19,366 bases of DNA from assembly GCA_964504195.1 (NCBI GenBank), contig CAZDDI010000070.1:1-19366 (forward strand), given 5' to 3'. The notes beneath the pieces were generated by a model. The model was given only the letters and a program-made list of their open reading frames with translations, was not told where the DNA came from and searched no databases. The position numbers and the translations under genes were made by a program. This document shows positions 14,746 through 19,366 of the stretch, one piece after another (the first letter of the stretch is position 1; every line of letters begins with the position of its first letter). The stretch comes from CAZDDI01 sp964504195 (GTDB lineage: Bacteria > Chloroflexota > Anaerolineae > B4-G1 > SLSP01).

Positions 14746-15764
14746 TCGGCTTTGTCGTGGAGACCTTCGTGCGGGAAGGCAGCGCCGTGTGGCTGGCGAT
14801 CTTGTGGTTGGCGCTCACCTCGCCCTGGCCCACGCGCGGTCAACGCTGGGCCTCGGTGGAGCTGATGCTGATCGCGGTGGGCGCCAGCGGCGCGCTGGCG
14901 TGGCGCTCAATTACAAGCACTGGGACTTTGCGCAGTTCTTGCGCGAGCACGGCGCGGATATGTTGCACGTGGACAAATTCGGCTACACACCTTTGCACGC
15001 GGCGGCGGGCAGCGGCGCGCTGGAGCTGCTGCAAGCATGGTGCGCCGCCGGCGGTGAAATCAACGTGGTGACTCGCAGCGGCGAGACCCTGTTGAGCCGC
15101 GGCCTGCCCCAACATCCAGAAGTGGCGCTCTTGTTGCTGGAGCACGGCGCAGAAGTGGAGGCGCGGGTAGGGCGCGAGGGCGTCAAAGGCTACACGCCGC
15201 TACATCTGGCTGCGCAGGGTGGATACCTGGGGTGGTGCGCGCCTTGGCAGCGCGCGGCGCAGCCATAAACGCGTGCAACGGACAAAAAGGGGATACGCCG
15301 CTGCATCAAGCTGCGCGACAGGCCAATCCCGCTATCGTCAGCGCGCTTTTGAAGGTCGGCGCCGACCCGGCGGCGCGGCTCACGCAGGGGCGGTTGCGGG
15401 TTGGACGCCGCTGCACTTCGCACTCTCTTATGAGCACAGTGAAATCGTGGCGCTCTTGCGTCCACTCTCGCCGCCGGTGGGGGAGATCGCGCCGGACGGT
15501 CACGGCCTGCGCGGCGTCTACGCCAATGACAAGGATGGCTTCACGCCCACCAGCAACACCCGGCGTATCTATCTGCGCGAGCATTGCCGCTGCCTCAAGT
15601 GCGACGAAAGCGCGCTCTACCTCAGCGGCGCGATTGGAGGTGGGACGGGCTATGACGCTGAGTGGGACCTTTACCTGACCTGTGCCAACTGCGGCGCGCA
15701 GCATCGTCAGGCGCGGAGGCTGGAACTCTACACCGGGCGCTTGCCCTGGCATATTCTGGAATAA
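14736..15764 (+). pseudogene. Broken ankyrin-repeat protein with C-terminal zinc ribbon
   Basis: Ankyrin repeats run through three frames: ALNYKHWDFAQFLREHGAD, YTPLHAAAGSGALELLQAW and YTPLHLAAQGG up to about 15228; then VVRALAARGAAINA and DTPLHQAARQANPAIVSALL to about 15387; then AGWTPLHFALSYEHSEIVAL onward. The C-terminus (15570-15764) has CRCLKC and CANC pairs, a likely zinc ribbon. Adding one G at each of 14901-14903 (TGG), 15229-15232 (GGGG) and 15387-15390 (GGGG) would rejoin the frames. The first repair also joins upstream sequence (14736-14900) that is hydrophobic and Trp-rich (VWLAILWLALTSPW); whether that part belongs to the gene is unsure. Ankyrin repeats bind proteins; the partner is unknown. 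It may be a decayed gene or an intact gene with base-calling errors. Confidence 0.75.
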
Positions 15765-15801
15765 ACCTCGCACAGCCCCAGTATCCGCGAGCACAACACA
15801 C

Positions 15802-15851
15802 AAAATTAGCTCCCTGCTACTCCACACAGACGTGGAGCAGCAGGGAGCTAA
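15802..15851 (-). terminator. Long-stem intrinsic terminator of the exported Gly/Arg-rich protein gene
   Basis: A 20-bp stem with one mismatch pairs 15806-15825 with 15832-15851 around a 6-base loop. On the minus strand it ends in TTTTG. It lies 51 bases after the stop at 15902 and also separates that gene from the ankyrin relic. Confidence 0.75.
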
Positions 15852-15901
15852 GGCAAAAAGATGGGCTTGTGACGTTGCTCGTCCGCGAAACTTTCTCTGC
15901 T

Positions 15902-16519
15902 CTATGGTTGGCTATTGCGCCGGTTGCCTTGCCCGGCCCACGCGGGACGGCCGGTCGCGTCGCGCAGGGTGATGGCGGTGCCGCTGGTCACGTTCTCGAC
16001 GGTTACGCCCTTGAACTCGCCGTCCTCGTGGAAACCAATCACGTTTACCTCATCGCCCACCGCGATGCTGAAACCAGCCTGCTCGCGGTACCAGGCTTGC
16101 CCCAAGCCCACCAGCACCTCGCTGCCATCACTGGAGCGCACCAGAATCTCGCTATCGCTGACGATGACCACGCCCCGCACGGTCTCCAGCACGCCCACCT
16201 CATGCTCGATGGGGGTGTTGGCGTTGCGCCCCAGCGCTTCGCCCGTCACATTCTCCTGTCCACGTCCGCCGCCGCGCACCGCTTCGAGGACAGCCGCGTT
16301 TCGCCCCTGCCCGCCACCGCTACGCGCGGCTTCCGCCACGGCCTGCCCGAAGCCATTGCCACCGCCGCGTTCGAGGGCGCGTTCCGCCGTCCGCGAAGTC
16401 CGATCCCCGCCGCCGCCGTGCGCTATCGCGCTCTCCGGCCGCAAGAGGATGTCCCCCATCCCTGCCACCAGGGCCACTGCCAGAATACCTACCAACGCCA
16501 CTGTAATCTTCGACATCAT
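15902..16519 (-). CDS. Exported Gly/Arg-rich protein with small beta-rich C-terminal domain
   Basis: A 205-residue protein. Residues 1-35 are a signal peptide or anchor (MMSKITVALVG, hydrophobic run, then AIAHGGGG). A low-complexity Gly/Arg/Ala region follows to about residue 110 (GGGGDRTSRTAERALERGGG and similar). The C-terminal 90 residues are strongly beta (VLETVRGVVIVSDSEILVRS, GDEVNVIGFHED, TAITLRDATGRPAW), resembling OB-fold-like domains of uncharacterised secreted proteins (DUF5666-like); this is my impression, not a search result. AGGAGGT (16531-16525) suits either of two adjacent ATGs; the upstream one is given. It is the last gene of the putative module with the DUF4405-like protein, 106 bases downstream of it, and ends before a strong terminator. 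Function unknown; binding of a small ligand or metal at the cell surface is possible. Confidence 0.75.
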   Translation of the reverse strand: MMSKITVALVGILAVALVAGMGDILLRPESAIAHGGGGDRTSRTAERALERGGGNGFGQAVAEAARSGGGQGRNAAVLEAVRGGGRGQENVTGEALGRNANTPIEHEVGVLETVRGVVIVSDSEILVRSSDGSEVLVGLGQAWYREQAGFSIAVGDEVNVIGFHEDGEFKGVTVENVTSGTAITLRDATGRPAWAGQGNRRNSQP

Positions 16520-16554
16520 TTCAAACCTCCTGTGAAAATAGTAATTGGTGAGTA

Positions 16555-16629
16555 GTGAGCAGTTTGGGCGTAGCGCACCGTGACTGTTCACTGCTCTCTA
16601 CGAACGGCTCTCTACAAACTGCTCCTCAC
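16555..16629. repeat. Long-range inverted repeat between the two small module genes
   Basis: GTGAGCAGTTTG (16555-16566) is complementary to CAAACTGCTCcTCAC (16615-16629) apart from one extra base. The loop carries further related words (ACTGCTCTCTAC). The right arm overlaps the stop codon of the DUF4405-like gene. In the transcript it could form a hairpin that adjusts expression of the downstream exported protein. Confidence 0.4.
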
Positions 16630-16940
16630 GCCGGGCAGCTCTCTTCGCGCGCGATGCGGGGCTGCGGTTTGGTGAAGACCTGCTTGGTCACACAAACAAG
16701 CCACTTCCAGTGCAGCACGACATGGAGCAGCACGCCAGCAATCATAATCAGGCTGGCCCAGGTGTGCAGATCGCTCCACACCCAGCGACTCAGTCCCAGG
16801 AAGGTGCCCCCAAACGCGGTATTAGCGCCGCCCTGATACCCGCCCGATCCCAGGATCAGGAACAAAACCCCTGTGCCCGCCGAGATCAAAAAGGCCAGGG
16901 CAATCAACGCATCCACCAGGTAATTCAATTTCGCTTTCAT
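16626..16940 (-). CDS. Small DUF4405-like membrane protein with candidate heme-ligand histidines
   Basis: A 104-residue protein with two transmembrane helices (about residues 8-30 and 60-80). The second begins and ends with histidines in DLHTWASLIMIAGVLLHVVLHW (His59, His73, His77), preceded by a Trp-rich SRWVWSD segment. This resembles DUF4405-type and cytochrome b-like integral proteins, where paired His residues can bind heme; heme binding here is an inference. The ATG at 16940 is preceded by GGAGGTG (16952-16946), so longer in-frame starts are rejected. It lies downstream of the kinase gene, with its own -10 and a candidate response-regulator box, and ahead of the exported Gly/Arg-rich protein. 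The tail has Cys residues (CVTK, ESCPA). It may be a redox-linked sensor accessory or a target of the two-component system. Confidence 0.75.
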   Translation of the reverse strand: MKAKLNYLVDALIALAFLISAGTGVLFLILGSGGYQGGANTAFGGTFLGLSRWVWSDLHTWASLIMIAGVLLHVVLHWKWLVCVTKQVFTKPQPRIAREESCPA

Positions 16941-16971
16941 GATAACACCTCCGTTTTGTAAACTTGGCTCT

Positions 16972-16977
16972 ATCATA
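16972..16977 (-). promoter_or_regulatory. -10 box of the DUF4405-like gene promoter
   Basis: On the minus strand TATGAT lies about 30 bases before the start codon. There is no good -35 hexamer at the normal distance; the place is taken by TTCA direct repeats, as in activator-dependent promoters. Confidence 0.55.
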
Positions 16978-16988
16978 ACAGCGTTGTG

Positions 16989-17014
16989 TGAAGGCTGGAT
17001 GAAGAAACGGTGAA
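16989..17014 (-). promoter_or_regulatory. Candidate response-regulator box: three TTCA half-sites, 11-bp period
   Basis: On the minus strand TTCA occurs at 17014-17011, 17003-17000 and 16992-16989, exactly 11 bp apart, ending 11 bp before the -10 box. OmpR/PhoB-family regulators bind direct repeats with about one helical turn of spacing that overlap the -35 region. The OmpR-type regulator at 18492 is the obvious candidate ligand. Confidence 0.6.
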
Positions 17015-17059
17015 AGCTGTGTGGAATTGGGATGGGGAGAACAGGGCAGGAAGCTGAAG

Positions 17060-17090
17060 ATCCAAAATCTAAAATCGTAAATCCAAAATC
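17060..17090. repeat. Short A-rich iterated repeat at the kinase 3' end
   Basis: ATCCAAAATC occurs at 17060-17069 and again at 17081-17090, with the variant TAAAATCG between them. The second copy overlaps the kinase stop codon at 17089. Iterated words like this are common intergenic filler; no function is visible. Confidence 0.5.
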
Positions 17091-18495
17091 AGCGCGCCGG
17101 CAACCAAAACGCCACCGTCAGTCCCCCGCCAGGTGTAGGCGCGGCCCAGATGCGCCCATCGTGCGCCTCGATGATACGGCGCGCAATCGCCAGACCCAGG
17201 CCAGAGCCGCCGGTATCGCGGCTGCGCGCGGGATCACTGCGCCAGAAGCGCTCGAAGAGGCGGGGCAGCTCGGCTTCCGATACGCCCGGCCCGTTATCAG
17301 CGACTTGCACCAGTACGCCGCGTTGGTCGGCGCGGGCGCTCAGCCGCACTGCGCCCCCCGCCGGGACGTGCTGGGCCGCATTCGCCAGGAGATTACCCAC
17401 CACTTGCGCCAACCGGTCGGTATCACCCACCACTTCTGGCAGCGACGCGGGCAACACACAGGTAAGCGTCAGCCCTTGCGCTTCCAACGCTACACGATGG
17501 GCTTCCACCACACGCGAAAGCAGCAGGGCTAGAGCCAGCGGTTGACGTTCCAAACGCAGCTCGCCTGCATCCGCCAATGCCAGCACCCGCAGGTCTTCGA
17601 CCAGGCGCGTGAGGGTTTGCACCTGTGCCAGCGCGGGATCGAGGTTCTCCGGCGTGGGCGCATAGACGCCATCGCTGATGGCTTCCAGCGTGCCGCGCAG
17701 CACCGCCAGGGGATTGCGGAGCTCGTGGGCGATGTCGGCGGTCTGCGCACGGCGGGCCGTCTGCGCGTGGGACAGGCTCGCGGCCATCGTGTTGAAGGCG
17801 CGGCCCAGCTGGCCGATCTCGTCGCGGGCGGCGACGGCGGCGCGCACGTCCAGATCGCCCTGCGCGATGCGCTCGGCAGCGCGGGTGAGCCGCTGCACCG
17901 GCGCGACGATGCCCCGCATCAGAAGGCCACCCACCAACAGCGCGGCCACGAAGGCCACACCCGCGCCCGTCCATAGCGCGGCGCGCACCTGATTCAGGTA
18001 TTGCTGCTCCGGGCCGCCCAGCGGCACATTACGCGCTACGACCGCGTCGGGGAGCAGGTAGCCTACGGTTTCCCCGTCCACACTAATGGGAAGCGCCCGC
18101 GCCAATTCTGCGCGGCTCAGCGCGCCCTCGGGTGGCCCCTCCAGGTGCGCTACAATGCGCCCGGCGGCGTCAGCCACACGGAAATCCCAGAAATCCGCTG
18201 CGCCCGGCTCGCCCGACTGCCCGCTGCCGCGCCCCGCGCCGCGCCCGCCCTGGCCCTGCGGCCCTCCGGCGACCGGCGCGAGCGTGGGCAACGCCGCCTG
18301 CACGCCCTCCCATGAGCCGTGAGTCTGGTAATACGCTGCTAGGCCCGCGCCGATGTTTTGCGCGCGTCCGCTGTAGAGCAGCGCGTACTGCCGGAACTCG
18401 TTTTCGGTCTGGCGGCTCACCAGCAGCAGCACCGTCGCTACGGCGATGAGAATCACCAGCGCAAAGGCCAGCACGCCCTTTCGATAGAGGCTCAT
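17089..18495 (-). CDS. Sensor histidine kinase (HAMP, BaeS-like)
   Basis: A 468-residue membrane kinase. Transmembrane helices are at about residues 7-27 and 174-193, with an extracytoplasmic sensor of about 145 residues between them that carries a Gly-rich insert (about 77-96). HAMP follows (about 192-245, IVAPVQRLTRAAERIAQGDL). The dimerisation/phosphotransfer motif is DIAHELRNPL with His257. The ATPase domain has the N box NLLANAAQH (368-376), G1 DNGPG (400-404), F box FERFWR and G2 GGSGLGLA (429-436). It should autophosphorylate His257 and pass phosphate to Asp53 of the regulator, whose gene overlaps its start by four bases (ATGA). Base composition is visibly richer in G and C than the genes before 13 kb. 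The sensed signal is unknown; the Gly-rich insert echoes the Gly-rich exported protein of the same cluster. Confidence 0.95.
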   Translation of the reverse strand: MSLYRKGVLAFALVILIAVATVLLLVSRQTENEFRQYALLYSGRAQNIGAGLAAYYQTHGSWEGVQAALPTLAPVAGGPQGQGGRGAGRGSGQSGEPGAADFWDFRVADAAGRIVAHLEGPPEGALSRAELARALPISVDGETVGYLLPDAVVARNVPLGGPEQQYLNQVRAALWTGAGVAFVAALLVGGLLMRGIVAPVQRLTRAAERIAQGDLDVRAAVAARDEIGQLGRAFNTMAASLSHAQTARRAQTADIAHELRNPLAVLRGTLEAISDGVYAPTPENLDPALAQVQTLTRLVEDLRVLALADAGELRLERQPLALALLLSRVVEAHRVALEAQGLTLTCVLPASLPEVVGDTDRLAQVVGNLLANAAQHVPAGGAVRLSARADQRGVLVQVADNGPGVSEAELPRLFERFWRSDPARSRDTGGSGLGLAIARRIIEAHDGRIWAAPTPGGGLTVAFWLPAR

Positions 18496-19184
18496 GGCGT
18501 TTCGGGATCCTCCAGGCGGTAGCCCGCGCCACGTACCGTCACGATATACTGCGGCTCCGCCGGAGCGGCTTCGAGTTTGCGGCGCAGGTTCTTGATGTGG
18601 GCATCCACGGTGCGCTCGTAGGCTTCGAAGGCGACGCCCTGCGCGGCTTCGAGCAGGGCCGCCCGCGAGAACACGCGCCCCGGCGCGGCCATGAGCGTCG
18701 CCAGCAGCTCGAACTCGGTGGGGGTGAGCTCCACGGGCGCATCGCGCAGCGTCACCTCGCGGCGGTCGCGGTCAAGCGTCAACGCGCCCACGCGCAGCAC
18801 GGCGGAAGCGGGCGGCGCCTGTCCCCGGCGCAGCACCGCCTTCACGCGCGCCACCACCTCGCGCGGGCTGAAGGGCTTGGTGACGTAATCATCCGCGCCC
18901 AGCTCCAGCCCTACGATGCGATCCAGTTCCTCAACGCGCGCCGTGAGCATGAGAATCGCCAGCTCCGGGCGTTCGGCGCGGATGCGGCGGGTGAACTCCA
19001 GGCCGTCCATCTTGGGCATCTGCAGGTCGAGGATGACCAGGTCGGGGTGCTCCTGCCGGGCGGTGTAGAGGGCTTCCTCACCGTTGTAGGCCGTGACCAC
19101 GCGATAGCCCGCCTGCTCCAGATAGCCGCGCAGCACGCGCACAATTTGCATTTCATCATCTACAACAAGGATGGTTTGGCTCAT
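18492..19184 (-). CDS. OmpR/PhoB-family response regulator
   Basis: A 230-residue two-domain regulator. The receiver domain (1-120) has the acidic pair Asp9/Asp10, phospho-acceptor Asp53 in LVILDLQMPKMDG, Thr81 in LMLTAR and Lys103 in TKPF. The C-terminal winged helix (about 130-227) has LTPTEFELLATLMAAPGRVF, then a recognition helix with RTVDAHIKNLRRKL and VRGAGYRL. It is the first gene of the two-component operon and overlaps the kinase start by four bases, so the two are co-translated. Family members bind tandem direct repeats about 11 bp apart; such a set lies upstream of the DUF4405-like gene (16989-17014). The promoter is at 19256-19284. Confidence 0.96.
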   Translation of the reverse strand: MSQTILVVDDEMQIVRVLRGYLEQAGYRVVTAYNGEEALYTARQEHPDLVILDLQMPKMDGLEFTRRIRAERPELAILMLTARVEELDRIVGLELGADDYVTKPFSPREVVARVKAVLRRGQAPPASAVLRVGALTLDRDRREVTLRDAPVELTPTEFELLATLMAAPGRVFSRAALLEAAQGVAFEAYERTVDAHIKNLRRKLEAAPAEPQYIVTVRGAGYRLEDPETP

Positions 19185-19255
19185 GGTAGTTTGCAGTCCT
19201 TAGTCAAGTAGTCGCCTGACGATTTATTTCGGAGTCGGCTTATGAATTTTAAGAA

Positions 19256-19284
19256 ATTAATCCGTAAATAAGGTTTTGTGTCAA
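19256..19284 (-). promoter_or_regulatory. Promoter of the two-component operon
   Basis: On the minus strand a perfect -35, TTGACA (19284-19279), is followed after 17 bp by ATTAAT (19261-19256), a four-of-six -10 match. The leader would be about 65 bases. No TTCA repeat set like that at 16989-17014 was seen here, so autoregulation is not evident. Confidence 0.55.
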
Positions 19285-19326
19285 GTGGGTCGTTCTAAAA
19301 ATAAAATGATACCCCCTATCCCCCTG

Positions 19327-19366
19327 CCCCCTTTCCCCCGCTTGCGGGGGAAAGGGGGGATTTTTT
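19327..19366 (+). terminator. GC-rich hairpin followed by T6 at the window edge
   Basis: A perfect 14-bp stem pairs 19327-19340 with 19345-19358 around a CTTG loop, followed by TTTTTT at the edge. It has the form of a plus-strand intrinsic terminator, but no plus-strand gene precedes it. The C-tract sequence just upstream (CCCCCTATCCCCCTG) suggests a low-complexity intergenic repeat instead. Confidence 0.5.

Noticed and set aside
15229..15390. Programmed frameshifting in the ankyrin gene
   Set aside because: The sites are plain G runs without a slippery heptamer, and three shifts in one gene would be extraordinary; decay or sequencing error is simpler.
15306..15827. Minus-strand 173-codon frame opposite the ankyrin relic
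   Set aside because: It runs antisense to clear ankyrin and CxxC motifs and into the terminator hairpin, so it is unlikely to be coding.
15902..16591. Longer N-terminal start for the exported Gly/Arg protein
   Set aside because: The added 24 residues precede the strong AGGAGGT site and would bury the signal peptide.
1..19366. CRISPR arrays, tRNA or rRNA genes
   Set aside because: No regularly spaced identical repeats and no cloverleaf or ribosomal RNA signature were seen on either strand.

Overview
The window reads as ordinary chromosomal DNA of a bacterium, most plausibly a member of the Chloroflexota. That guess rests on lipobox-bearing extracytoplasmic proteins with no outer-membrane partner genes, on dispersed hairpin repeats carrying GGCTxxAGCC and CTTTAGGCGTT cores of a kind I associate with that phylum, and on the overall gene mix. 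It is an inference without any database check. No rRNA, tRNA, CRISPR array or phage structural gene was recognised.

Layout. Positions 1-628 hold a decayed IS5-family transposase relic, then a strong promoter with a perfect palindromic operator. Positions 629-5560 (+) form an autoregulated exporter operon: a TetR-type repressor, a lipoprotein adaptor of the HlyD/MacA type, a permease made of two MacB/FtsX-type permeases fused in tandem, and a MacB/LolD-type ATPase. Positions 5673-11041 (-) hold a lipoprotein GH13 alpha-glycosidase, an EF-G-like GTPase and HemW, each with its own signals. Positions 11186-12441 (-) hold an ABC-2-type ATPase without a permease, overlapping a GIY-YIG protein by four bases. 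Position 12555 (+) starts a membrane-anchored HExxH metallopeptidase-like protein with an apparently leaderless promoter.

Positions 13874-15764 are a gene graveyard: short unassigned frames, a 5'-truncated fragment resembling the C-terminus of a large serine recombinase, and an ankyrin-repeat/zinc-ribbon gene broken by three single-base losses that each look like a missing G. Positions 15902-19184 (-) look like one signalling module: response regulator, histidine kinase (4-base overlap), a small DUF4405-like membrane protein with several histidines, and an exported Gly/Arg-rich protein with a small beta-rich C-terminal domain. Three TTCA half-sites spaced exactly 11 bp sit at the -35 position of the membrane-protein promoter. 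That is the arrangement expected for an OmpR/PhoB-type regulator, so the regulator next door probably controls the two small genes.

The best candidates for something little described are the kinase/regulator/DUF4405/exported-protein module with its putative regulator box, the leaderless HExxH protein, the single-chain double permease, and the paired 92-93 bp repeat found just after two different ABC ATPase genes.
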